Below are positions 36,201 through 46,148 of a stretch of DNA of 64,000 bases, one piece after another. The stretch comes from Neurospora tetraspora (Eukaryota > Ascomycota > Sordariomycetes > Sordariales > Sordariaceae), in assembly GCF_033439725.1 (NCBI RefSeq), contig NW_026944384.1, forward strand, positions 1,488,001 through 1,552,000, in the 5' to 3' direction. Below the pieces are notes generated by a model. That model ran no database searches. It was given only the letters and a program-made list of their open reading frames with translations, and was not told the DNA's origin. Each line of letters starts with the position of its first letter. Within the stretch, counting starts at the first letter, position 1. Both the position numbers and the translations under genes were made by a program.

Positions 36201-36351
36201 TGGGAATACGCATAATGAGGACGCGGAAAAGGAGAACAAATGGGCAGGCGGGACGAGTGGTTTTCTTAATGGAAGGTTTCGGTCACCGCAGCCGATATCG
36301 TTGGTGACTTCCCAAAGCAAGACGAGTTCGGATTTTGCGGTTTACATTTGA
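33223..36351 (+). CDS. axl2: Axl2-like cell-surface protein with cadherin-like repeats
   Basis: A single exon encodes 1042 residues. The ATG at 33223 begins a signal peptide (MASFMRLLTLFLFVAVSSAA). About four immunoglobulin-like CADG/He_PIG domains fill residues 20-430, each with an LPxWLSF or PSWLTLE motif near its middle (SPRWLSIDSDARKLYGTP, LPAWISFDAGRLAFSGQTP). A Ser/Thr/Gly-rich stalk follows, then one transmembrane helix at about 464-490 (VGLIVLVTILPGLLLLG) with a CCLRRRRE stop-transfer and a long Ser-rich cytoplasmic tail of about 550 residues. Budding yeast Axl2 marks the axial bud site and helps recruit septins. In filamentous fungi the homolog acts in conidiation and septation. The family assignment is strong; the exact role here is inferred. 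Confidence 0.9.
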   Translation: MASFMRLLTLFLFVAVSSAAPGVYFPISSQIPPIARIGEPFSFVFSKSTFTSTSAITYSLTNSPRWLSIDSDARKLYGTPKETDVSSGDVVNVPVGLVATDETGSTTLDITLIVSRKAGPKLDIPLNQQIPGFGFFSNPYTILSPPRNQFSFVLDPKTFSTSSDKPLAYYAVMSDNTPLPAWISFDAGRLAFSGQTPSFEALIDPPQTFEFQLLATDTPGFAGASLRFNIVVGNHRVTADQTTVVINTTAGEPFSYGGLRESIEVDGQPMTSGDGLIVASTFNIPSWLTLEMDSLRIAGTPPMVAKSTNFTIALEDRFADRFNLTVMVQVSGNQAQASGMLKEELPVIQAQAGEHISFDLAPYLEDPDGTEIVIDDGASPSWIHVREGTIFGDVPNSSKDSIVSATIRLTSKASGASESILLSVHMLAESGDTADTTDAASGPGSTSTGDSGGTKPSRKHAPTPVGLIVLVTILPGLLLLGALMSMLVCCLRRRREVKRPKLSTRDISGPLPGTFTINVTGPDGQSSMEHITGPHNTQSTIGQMSMAEQDRKSDLESGISRHPSFDGDVPRPLSTIRMLPTNEELLPASSSLLDVTGSPLMSGAVTGTPRNRRHERTQTLLSHISETSYYEEHSAGITIDNTLEFLGNSNTRGSFRDGVEVDIPCLGDVSSIQPTPNSAYTGESYWSKLGSGPSVHNRSPAIGSVHDDPSSTARIHPAMLARKLVWPWFKGRVISIKGVAEKFGKAAQAGLPSLSSVQASLHDKTPDTSLVSNKQSDSSGIPDFPTPPQGAKRPIMAKHPRPVTRRAVGTGRVIIPRQRLVSTKVEVVGGPTEDSHKPPLNEKQASPTSSFDRPSRNSLGISYADMVSNSPFHQSSTWSTIPSSHEWHDETIQSLENADSMLPSSSLRRSRSASQPNWAPYKDSLSNINDAASSKYPQSQWSFAPIPRPKPLGDASSIASQGLSNSASGHARAPTLGSVGFPKAPSSFWLDGDGNTHNEDAEKENKWAGGTSGFLNGRFRSPQPISLVTSQSKTSSDFAVYI

Positions 36352-37091
36352 GCTTTAATAGCCCCTTTTGTTCTGTTTTATTTTTTAATAGTCCTCCTGA
36401 ACATTTGATTTTTGTGTGCGGGTATGGATATCAAGTGTCACTGGCGCTTCTCAGTTCGAATTGTACAAGCCACATGTGATACCTTAGTTTACCTTTTTAC
36501 AATACCATAGTCCAAATTTTAGGGTAGTTCCAATGAATTGTGCCGTCATCACGAACCAGTGGCGGCAGAAAAAAAAAATGATGATATCAGCGGTCCGCAG
36601 GTCCAATCTCATGCTGTGTTCCCTTCCCCTCAGTTTCAGTTCGAAACCCAAACTGATAATATTTTTACAGAGTAGCACAAGCCTCAGCAGACAGGTCACG
36701 AGAGAGATTGGATCTTGCTTGCCAATGTCTCGTCGCGATGTTGCAACCCAAAAACCAAAAGGGGGCGCACACGCCGCGGAAGGGGAAGAAAATGAGGGCT
36801 GAAAGAAAAAGCCTGAACCCAAATGCCGGGTGGGTGTGTGTGTGTGTGTGTGTGTGTGTCGTCATCGTTCGACCGCACAGTCGTTACGGTCTCAAGTAGG
36901 TATTCCCGGCTATCTGGTGCTGTCTGGGCTCGCTTCAATTTTTCATCCCTAGTCTAGTATTCCCGTTCGCAAGAGCGCTCGCGCCTCCTTTTTGTCTATG
37001 GACTCGTTCGAGTCGTGGTTCGTTCTGTTTCGTTTCGTTTCATTCTTCCCAACCGAATGGAATGGAATGCGGGACTCAAGTTTTTTTGTAG
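36352..37091. other. Intergenic region left of the 322-bp element
   Basis: No gene is supported. It contains the 3' UTR of the Axl2-like gene and a TG microsatellite. Confidence 0.4.
36833..36859. repeat. TG dinucleotide repeat
   Basis: About 13 GT/TG units in non-coding DNA. Confidence 0.85.
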
Positions 37092-37093
37092 TA

Positions 37094-37415
37094 CAGTAGA
37101 GTCCCCTGAAACTGCATGTAATTCATACTGGGAAATTCTATGCACTAAATGGCATATATGCAGTCCCTAGACCTGAGCCAGGCCCGAAAAGGAAGCCATC
37201 CAGAGGCCGAGACACTAAATTCCGACCCTTTGCTAAGAATCTCACTGTCTAGGACTGGAAAAATAAGCGTATACACACCAAAAATTGTCCTAGGACCGTA
37301 CATGCAGTATGCTGTTATGCAGTTGTAGCTGGGAAACAATTCTGCCAGCCAAATCCTATGCACTAACTAGCGTATATGCAGTACCTGGAGGATGCACTTT
37401 TAGGGGGTTCGACTG
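37094..37415. mobile_element. 322-bp MITE-like element with TA target duplications
   Basis: The ends are imperfect inverted repeats. The left end starts CAGTAGAGTCCCCTGAAA. The right end, read inward, starts CAGTCGAACCCCCTAAAA. Both run to TGCAT and match at about 19 of 24 positions. A TA dinucleotide flanks each end (37092-37093 and 37416-37417). A CAGT terminus with TA duplications fits the Tc1/mariner superfamily, perhaps the pogo/Fot branch. There is no transposase, so it is non-autonomous. A 27-nt segment starting CTATGCACTAA occurs twice in direct orientation (37138-37164 and 37356-37382), with about 24 of 27 bases matching. Confidence 0.65.
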
Positions 37416-37417
37416 TA

Positions 37418-39638
37418 GAATGTGACTTTTTGGAGGGAAATGGATTGATGACGAAATTGGCCTTCAATTCCATCCCAAACCGGAAGTGTGGATAGTGGAT
37501 TTGGACGGATACTATTGATTTTTAAGTTGTTCGATGACGCTCCAGTCGGGGGTTTTACCCCAGGGGCATTGTCGCCCTCCCTGTTCGCTCATCCCTTCTG
37601 GCCTTCTGTACACCTATTCTCGTCCTACTACTCGCCTTCATTTTCTGAGAAGAACAAAAAGAGTGGAGGACACCGCTACATATCCTCAGTGACGCTCTCC
37701 TTCTGCTTTTGTAGGTAGCAAGGAGTGTGTGTACCTAGCAAGGGCTCCAGCTCCTGAAAGGCGATGTTGTTTCCTCTTTGGAGAAACAAGCACCCAGGAC
37801 AGTGCCCATCTATTGGCTCTCTGCACGGAGAACAGTACATGGAAATACGGCAAAGTTCCCATGTTGATTGAGAGTCGAGCCTGTCGAGCCATATAAAAGC
37901 GCACTGTGACCCCGCCTTAAGATGGCATGTTTACCCCGCGGATCAGACAGACACCGCCGACTCGACTCCAGGGCCCTGGTAGAAAGTGCAGTGAAACTGA
38001 ACTCTCTGACCTGACGACGACGACGACGGGCAACGAAGCGCCGGCTGCCTTGAGCAGTATTATCCTCTTCGAGTCTCGATGAGGTTCTCGTTCGACTCAG
38101 ACGCAGTCACACAATCCCTCACAATCCCTCAGCTACCCGCGCGCATTTTTCAACAAACTCAACGGCGAAGAGCTCAGTACAGATTGGTTAACTCATCGCG
38201 TGACCAAAGTGAAAAGTCTGCCTCGTTGTTGATCCTCAAATGTCATCCGAGGTTGAGGTGAAATGGCTTTTTTCCTTTCCTCTTTCAGCTGAGGTCTGCA
38301 AATGTCTCCAGGTCTTGTACAAGAAATACCCGACCCGCGCGGAGGCAACCTGGAATCCACCCATCCCCAGCCTGTAGTTCATTACCCCACATTGGGTCTG
38401 TCGAGTGTCGGCGGCTCGGGGTTGGTGAGTTTTGTGCAGGACTCGGGGTTAGGGGTCTCGCTGTCAGAAGCCCCAGGGAGGGGAGCATCAAAAGCGCGGC
38501 GCCTAAAAGCTCAAGCTCAGCAGCTGCCCTGAGCTTTTGCGGGATGAAACAGCCAGGGAACCCCGCTTCACGACCAGCAGCAGTTTCTTCCCTCTTGTGG
38601 TGACGGAGGTGATTTATCTGTAGGGCTCAGGTGATGACGACTTAAGGTAGGTTTCGTCTTTAGCTGCCCACCGGTCGGCCTCACCGGGGCGCGGGCGCAA
38701 GGCTGACCAGCGGGTCCTGTCGGCAGGCGGTACCTCAAGACAGATGAGATTGAACCTTTTCAGTTCAAACCCGAACCGTGAACCGCGCAAGATCTACCTA
38801 AACCCAACTTATCATTCTCTCATCCTAAAGCTCTTGCGCTTCTAGACCTGAACATCTTGCTTGAATTGACGACACATCCCCAAACCCCATACCGGAAACT
38901 TATAGTAGGTAACTACCCTGATTCGACGGTCACGTCAAAAGGTATTTTTGGTTACTTTGTGGAGTGACTAGACTCTGTTGACTCCTAGCACCAAGACGGG
39001 CCAAGGAAAAACCGGATCCAACCAAAAGAGTCAAGAGTCACCACCACAGCGGCAGGGCATCATCAGAACAAGGGATTACATAACCTTCCACTTCCAACAG
39101 TCGTCGCCAACTTGAACTACCTACATACGTAGTGTGGCCATCCAGCAAGCAGACATCCAGACCTGCCCATGAACCCTACGCACCTACGCGGATACCCGAC
39201 CCAAGATCATACAGAAAGAGCTATCGTTGCTAGCGTGCAGTAACAGCTCGCAACCCGGCAGGTACTACAAAGCAGTTAGTTTCCGTTATCGATTGCTATC
39301 TGGAGCTGTTCTGGACCCGTAGCACTCCAATCCACACCTGTCAACCCGGATGGGCAGGGCCTTGCCATACTACCAGACGACCAGCTGCCTCTGCCTGAGA
39401 GAGACCGACCTGGCTGCACATCCATCTTCCCGTCCCTCCAGCCAAAGAACCCAATCTTGCCAACAATCTGCTGCAATCCACTCCCGAACAGCAAACCACC
39501 ACTTGCACCTCCACCCCTTTCTCGACTCGAGCTTCTCCTCCGCAAAAGTACGATTACAGTTCACTTTGTCACGAGCCTCGTCGCCGACTATACCACATTA
39601 CCACACCCACTCCCAAACCACCACTCTCAGATCTCATC
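37418..39638. other. Intergenic region upstream of the PP2C gene
   Basis: About 2.2 kb without a supported gene. The right-hand part is CT-rich and is probably the promoter and leader of the phosphatase gene starting at 39639. Confidence 0.4.
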
Positions 39639-41963
39639 ATGGGCCAGACGCTTTCTGAGCCCGTCGTCGAAAAGGTGCGTGGCAATCATCCTGACCACTC
39701 GTTCATTGTGTGAACGCCGTCCCCGCTCCTGGTCTACCTACTCTTAACGAGTACTGCCTCCATCACCTCTCTCCCTGCTGGCAAAGCACAAACACACGTC
39801 GAACCACCTTCTACCACATCGCAATCGCGCTACTGAGCTATCTCCCTGTTTGTCCTGCTCATTGCCGCCCTCGGATCGCCCAACCGTCGGGTCCTCGCGA
39901 AAAGACGCCGTGGCCTTGTCCTGCTCTCTTCCCCCTCCTCACGCACCCATGCTGGCTCCTCGCGCGCCGCTGGCTGCCATCGGCTGCCCTGAAATCATAC
40001 CTACGCCGCACCCCGCCTTTGCCCCGCGCGCTGGGCTGACCAAGCCGGAATCAACCATGTGAAGCACAAACGACTTCCCTACAAGAACCAGTTGGCTAAC
40101 TTGATGTGGTTCTCTCATTATAGGCGTCGGCAACTGGCGGGGATGAGCGGCTCATCTACGGCGTGTCGGCCATGCAGGGCTGGCGTATCAGCATGGAGGA
40201 CGCGCACACGACAGTCCTCGACCTACTAGCCAACAACCCCAAGGAGGCCAAGGAACACAGCCAAAAGCTCTCCTTCTTCGGCGTCTTTGACGGCCACGGC
40301 GGCGACAAGGTGGCATTATTTGCGGGCGCCAACATCCACGACATCATTGCGAAGCAGGACACATTTAAGACCGGCAACTACGAGCAGGCTCTCAAGGACG
40401 GCTTTTTGGCGACTGACCGGGCAATTTTGAACGGTACGATTATGAAAAACCCAGATTTTTTTTTCACCTTGGCAGCTGTGGGCTGTGTGCTGCGTGCTGC
40501 GTACGGTGCGAAACGAGAAACGAGGAAACTAATATTCGCCCCCCTTATGTTGCAGATCCCAAATACGAGGAGGAGGTTTCTGGGTGCACCGCATGCGTCG
40601 GTCTTATCACCGATGATAAAATCTATGTGGTGAGTTATACTCCCTCGGAAGGAACCAACCCCCGCTCGCGAACGGCTCTCCCTAACCCTATTTGTCTATC
40701 TTAGGCCAACGCTGGCGATTCGAGAGCCGTATTGGGCGTAAAGGGCCGCGCGAAACCTTTGTCTTTCGACCACAAGCCCCAGAATGAAGGTATGCAGTTG
40801 CGCGCGCTTGCTGGTTCTTTGGATGAAAAGGGTCCGTGCTAACCGGTGCTTGTTTGTGGTTCTCTAGGCGAGAAGGCTCGTATCACTGCCGCTGGCGGTT
40901 TCGTCGACTTTGGTCGCGTGAACGGAAACTTGGCTCTCTCGAGAGCTATTGGCGATTTTGAGTTCAAGAAGAGCGCCGAGCTGGCGCCCGAGCAGCAGAT
41001 CGTTACCGCATACCCCGATGTTATGGTCCACGACCTGGCCGATGATGACGAGTTCCTCGTACTTGCTTGCGACGGTAAGAGAAGGCCAAACCCTGCGTAT
41101 AACCGCGCATTTAGCTAACATATGTTTTCTGCTAGGTATCTGGGACTGCCAGTCTTCCCAAGCGGTTGTCGAGTTCGTCAGGCGAGGCATTGCCGCCAAG
41201 CAGGATTTGGACAAGATCTGTGAAAACATGATGGACAACTGCCTGGCCTCCAACTCGGAGACGGGCGGCGTTGGCTGTGACAACATGACCATGACCATTG
41301 TTGGTTTCCTCAGGGGACGGACTAAGGAGGAGTGGTATGAGGAGATTGCCAAGCGCGTTGCCAACGGCGACGGCCCTTGCGCTCCTCCCGAATATGGTAG
41401 GGAAACACCATCCCCCTGACCGCTTTCATCATAACACAAACTTCACCATATCATAACTTCCCCGTATTTCCCTATATATCCCTCTTAAAACACACGTGTA
41501 CTTCAAATAACCCAGCTCGTTTTCGTTGGCACATATTCTTATGAGCTTGACACTAATACCATATCTGTTTTTCCCGCACATTATAGCTGAGTTCCGCGGT
41601 CCCGGTGTGCATCACAACTTTGATGATAGTGACAGCGGGTATGATCTCGAGGACAACGGAAACAAGGGCAAGCCCTTTGGCATGGGCGGCTACAAGGGTC
41701 GCATCATCTTCCTCGGCGACGGAACCGAGGTCCTGACCGACGCCGACGACACCGAGATGTTTGACAACGCGGAGGAGGACAAGGATCTCGCCAGCCAAGT
41801 CTCCAAGTCCCCCTCGAGCACAACACAGAACGACCAGGTCGCCCAGACGTCGGCTGCCGACCAGGACCAGAAGGAGCAGGCTGCTGTTGCCGCGGCGGCG
41901 GCGGATAACAGCACACAACAAAACGCCAAGAAGGAGGAGGTCAGCTCGCCGGCTAAGGCTTAG
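39639..41963 (+). CDS. PP2C-type serine/threonine phosphatase, Ptc2/Ptc3 type
   Basis: Seven exons (39639-39674, 40124-40433, 40556-40629, 40705-40789, 40868-41074, 41136-41396, 41587-41963) join in phase to 449 residues. The enzyme removes phosphate from Ser/Thr using two metal ions. The PPM motifs are all present: [21 protein letters not shown] (Asp and Gly metal ligands at about 68-73), [34 protein letters not shown] (Asp near 238) and [10 protein letters not shown] (Asp near 286). The start MGQTLSEP has Gly2 and could be myristoylated, as in Ptc2-type enzymes. The tail after about 325 is acidic and Gln/Ala/Ser-rich. Yeast Ptc2/Ptc3 restrain the Hog1 MAP kinase and the DNA-damage checkpoint. 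The 449-nt first intron, right after codon 12, is unusually long for this window. Confidence 0.95.
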
Positions 41964-44900
41964 TTAGGATCAACAGCGAGCAGTAGCAGTGAGGGGGTGA
42001 TCAATCAGCTGCAGGAGTCGTTCGCTCGGGGGTGTATTCCCAGTTGATTGATGGCATCTTTGATGAAGTTTGATATAGCAGGCGCACTCCACTGCGCTGC
42101 ACGGGACGGGATCGGATCGGGGACTTGGGATGAACGAACGTGTTTATGATGTTGCTGTTGCTGTTGTCGAGGTTTTGTTGTCAAGAGATTCTCATGAATG
42201 AAAGCTAGTAGTATACTGTTTGTGGAAGTATGGGTTTTGCGCGCAGAAAGGGTGGTGGTGAATGGGGTCGGCCAAGAGGGGGGGTGTACCAGAGGGGAAA
42301 GAAAGATGGGTCGGTTGGTTGTTGTTGCTTCACAAAGGGGATGATGGAGATACCAAACTCAAGCAAGTCAAGTCAAGTCACGTCACGTTAAGCAAAGATG
42401 AAGATGATGGTTCTTTTTATGACAATTACGTTACCTCTCTGTAAGCTTTGTACCTTGTGTATTGTCTGTACCGTCTGTATTGGCTGTATCGTCTACGCGA
42501 GTCTACGCGGAGCAAAGCATGTCATGTCATGGGTAATTTCAGGCACTGTACGCTTGTATGGGTAATGAACATTGTTGTCGAGACCAGGCTTTCCCAATTG
42601 AAGAGCCAGAAGAACTGAATGTGATTATAGTTACTATACACTCTGTTTGATCTTGGTTATCCCGACTATCGGTCTCACCTTGAAGTAGAAGTGAGAAGAA
42701 ACCGGGAAGAGATTGAGAAGAGGATAGGCCAAGGTGAAGCAAGGTCAACGCAAAACAGACGAGGTGAAGAGATGGGCTCTTGACTCTCAGTGTAAGATCA
42801 TATACATCACTTGAGTTACTGTTTGCTCTTTCCTCAATTTTTAACAGACCTTGCCGTCACTGTCTCTTCACTTCACTTCACTCTACTCAGTTCACTTTGA
42901 ACTACCTCAATATCGAAGTGGACTGACTCTTGTGCCCATTCCGTCGTCGATGCCATTGTTTTCTTCGATTCTCTCTCGTCATCTATCCGTCTGCCACACA
43001 GTCAGCCCGTGCCCAAGGGAACCCGAACCCAATACTACACACCAAGATTACTTTGATTTGACTGATGACTCTTTGAGTGAGCCCTTTTGATGCCTAACCC
43101 ATGTGCACCTACGCCAGCCAGCCCCCGTCAGAAACTTGCTGCTGGGCCAGAAACCTACTGGACCCGACCCGGGTAAGGCGTGAAGATATAGATGCGTTTT
43201 TGGCGAGATGCTACGCTAGGTACGTACGTACGTCATCCCGCCACTTATACGTCCTCTGTAGGTACCATCTGGCGTAGGTAGACTCACTTTGGGTATGTAC
43301 GGCGTCATCATTATTCGAGATAACGATGTGTCCGACCAGACCAGGCTTTGCTAAAGCTACATATACCTACCTACCTACTGGGTATTGTACGTTTTCTTCT
43401 TCTTACCTGGCCTCCTCATTACGTGATGCTTGCTTGCTTGCTTGCCGTGCTCTCATTAAAGGTCGAGTTGGACTGGAGCTGGTCCGTCCGGCAAGGTATT
43501 TATTCTCGCGGTTACAAGTGTCAGTTAAGTAAGGTAAGGTGGTCGGTCGGTCTTTGGTCAGCGTCACTCACCCGACTCACCCCTACCTCACTGCTTGTCA
43601 TTTTGGATAGGCAATACTTCTTCTCGACTACATGACTGCATATGACTCCTAGAACCACATGTACGTATAGGACAATGGTGGATTTAATCATACCTATCTG
43701 TCTTTCATTGCCAACCATAGCACAGACCAGACAGACATTTACACACCACCATGATGTTTCTCTTACCATATTCATCCCGTTGCCAATCCCCTAGTCTAAG
43801 CCCACTGCTCCCTCAACTCAACGTATACTTCAACCTGCTGACCGGGGTATCCGGTCCACTAGACAGACGTATGGTTGCTCCTGTTATGTCGTCTCTGGAG
43901 CTTCTGACATGTGCCTGTCCTTCCTGTCACAAAGGGAGAAAAGTCAAACATGCCCGACCAAGTTTGCGACATGGATAGCAATTTCGAGTTTTGCCAGCGA
44001 GGAGACGGAGGGAGTCCATGGTGTCTTGGGGTGCTGGACCTAGGGCCAGCTGTGATGTTCTTGTGATATGAGTGAGGTTGTGGAGATGTTCTTGATGTGA
44101 TGTGGGATTGAGAGATACCTAGGGAAAGGCTTCAGCTTCTGGTTTGAAGAAGGGATAGCCTGAAGGGCTGAAGACCAGACATCAACATCGAAGCTGGCCA
44201 TGATGCCTCCTTTAATGTTCGTTTAAGAGAAGTAAGCGAGTACCTGTGCCGCCCGCTCACTGTCTTGGAAATCCGCCAACTCCCACCATCACAAGTATGG
44301 ATATGCTTCTCATTCGCGAAGAACAACTTCCCCTCTCTTGTCACCCTGCCGTTATCACCTCTTGTCCACTTGACGCTGCACCATTTCGGAGTGAAATTCA
44401 CCTTGATGGTGTTGCCAGCACTAAGTCGGTGATCCATCTCTCCTCTTCACCCCTCTTCGTGGCGTCGCTATTCCTCTCAGCGCTTGATAAAATCAGAGAA
44501 GGAAGACACTCCGCCGCAGAGATATCTCGCCTTCCCAATATGGCAAGAGGCTTGAAGGGAAGAAGAAACGTGGAAGTGGCTGTCTCTTGTGATCGGTTCG
44601 GGCGTTCATCTCGGTCGATGACTGGAGACCCGGGCCGAGATATCAAGTGTGACACCGTTCTGGTGCAGAATGGATGCTTTGTCTTTGAGTCGTCCCCTCT
44701 CCCATAGTCGCGACTATCGTGTGTGCGTTGTCCACAACTGGACACCATCTTTTGTGACTTTTGCAGCTATCGTTGCTTCCGGTTAGCAGGTGAGTGAGGA
44801 TTCGGTATCCTCTTTGGCGTGGTGTATACACAATCTTTTCTTCATTGTGGTCTTGAGTGGTCTTGGGGGTCAGATGCCATCTCGAGACAATGTCTCCGAT

Positions 44901-45140
44901 GTCGATATATACTCACTATGTCCACAGCACGTCAACGACCATAGCTTTTTGTCGTGCAACGGCGGCGAAGAACGGGCTAGCCACGAGCACGCCATGAGGC
45001 TCACCTATTCTTTAACCGATTCGTCAACATAAGATGTTCGAAGTCGATAGCTTCAGCCACAGAAAGAGCAGTGACTAAGAAGAATAGAAGGCCCAGATGC
45101 ACTAAGCACCTATTTGCAAAAGGAAAACCGTATGTAACGT
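41964..45140. other. Long intergenic region with no supported gene
   Basis: About 3.2 kb. It contains several microsatellite-like runs: AAGTC units near 42361-42382, GTAC units near 43218-43232, CTAC units near 43365-43378 and TTGC units near 43428-43444. Open frames on both strands are short and have no recognisable features. I see no tRNA. Confidence 0.45.
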
Positions 45141-45143
45141 TAA

Positions 45144-45610
45144 GGCCCTGATCGGCTCAAACTGTTCATGGAACAGTATGGAGGTTGTTCAAGGATATTC
45201 TACACTAGCAGGGCTGTGACTAGTTCTTTACTAAAGGCGCTTTTCTTCTTTGAGCGGGCACGGGCTCCGACTTTCCCTTTCGTAGCGATAGCGTCTTGGC
45301 GGGTGTCATTTGCAACTTTTCAAACTGTTCTACTCATGTACCGATTTTCTGAGCTCAGACCACTACTGCCAAGCGATTGCCAAGTACCGTGCTGAGCCAA
45401 TGAAATCAATTGATTCCGAACTTTCTGGCTCAAAAACTCACAATTTCATACTGGAGGTCCGACCTCCAGTATGACCTCCAGTATGACCTCCAGTATGACC
45501 TCCAGTTTGGGACTTTTGAATACTTTTGGAGAAAGCCAAAACCACCCCATGTCACCCAAGTACCAAACACCCCCATACTGCTCCATGAACAGTTTGAGCC
45601 GATCAGGACC
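45144..45610. mobile_element. 467-bp MITE-like element, copy 1, with TAA target duplication
   Basis: The two ends are long inverted repeats beginning GG(C/T)CCTGATCGGCTCAAAC and continuing TGTTCATGGA(A/G)CAGTATGG, about 38 bp with two mismatches. TAA flanks both sides (45141-45143, 45611-45613). A 3-bp TWA/TAA-type duplication suggests the PIF/Harbinger superfamily, but no transposase is present. Near the right end there is a 14-bp inverted repeat (45446-45459 with 45461-45474), followed by four tandem 12-bp units of GACCTCCAGTAT (45461-45508). The body is homologous to copy 2 at 45695. Confidence 0.8.
45461..45508. repeat. Four tandem 12-bp units inside element copy 1
   Basis: Three exact units of GACCTCCAGTAT and a fourth ending in TTT. 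The first unit also forms the right arm of the hairpin at 45446-45474, so the tandem array looks like an expansion of one hairpin arm. Confidence 0.9.
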
Positions 45611-45694
45611 TAATTGAGGTTGATGTTCAACACAATGTTCGATTCGTACTGTTCTAAAAGTACCATTATCACCAGGATAAATCGCCTCTAACTA

Positions 45695-46145
45695 GGCCCT
45701 GATCGGCTCAAACTTTTCTGTAAAAAGTTTGAGAGCCACAGGGATGTTATGCACGAAAAAGTCCGTGACTATTTCTTTACCACAGGCGCTTTCCTTCTTC
45801 GAGTGGGCACGGGCGCTGATGGGCGTCGACTTTCCCTTTCATGGCGATAGCGTCTTGGCTAGCCTCCTTTTCAAGCTCTCAAACTTTTCTGAGCATGTAC
45901 CGATTCAAGGAGCTCCCATGAGCTCGAACCACCACTGCCAAGCTCCCGCCAAGTCATTGCCAAGTACCAATGAAATCAATTTATTCCAAACTTTTTGGTT
46001 GTCAAACTTTCGAGGCCAGAAGTAGGGTGCACCCTACTTCTGGCAGAAAAGTTCAGAGACATTTGGGGAATCAACAACCACCCCTGTCAACCAAGTACCT
46101 AAAAACCCAAACTTTTTACAGAAAAAGTTTGAGCCGATCAGGGCC
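45695..46145. mobile_element. 451-bp MITE-like element, copy 2, with CTA target duplication
   Basis: The inverted ends share GGCCCTGATCGGCTCAAAC with copy 1. They then differ from copy 1, reading TTTTCTGTAAAAAGTTTG at both ends (one extra T on the right). CTA flanks both sides (45692-45694, 46146-46148). The body aligns with copy 1 over most of its length, for example CTTTCCCTTTC, GCGATAGCGTCTTGGC, CATGTACCGATT and CCAATGAAATCAATT. In place of copy 1's hairpin it has a perfect 30-bp palindrome at 46015-46044 with 15-bp arms (GCCAGAAGTAGGGTG). No transposase is present. The right duplication touches the stop codon of the neighbouring gene. Confidence 0.82.
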
Positions 46146-46148
46146 CTA

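Noticed and set aside
37400-37420. GGTTCGACT resembling a tRNA B box
   Set aside because: It is part of the inverted end of the 322-bp element; no A box or acceptor stem can be built.
44246-44707. 153-codon open frame on the plus strand
   Set aside because: No conserved feature. It lies in a repeat-containing intergenic region.
45144-46145. RIP-mutated duplicate pair as explanation for the differences between the two elements
   Set aside because: The differences are block replacements and paired changes, not a scatter of C-to-T and G-to-A, and the elements are near or below the usual length limit for RIP.
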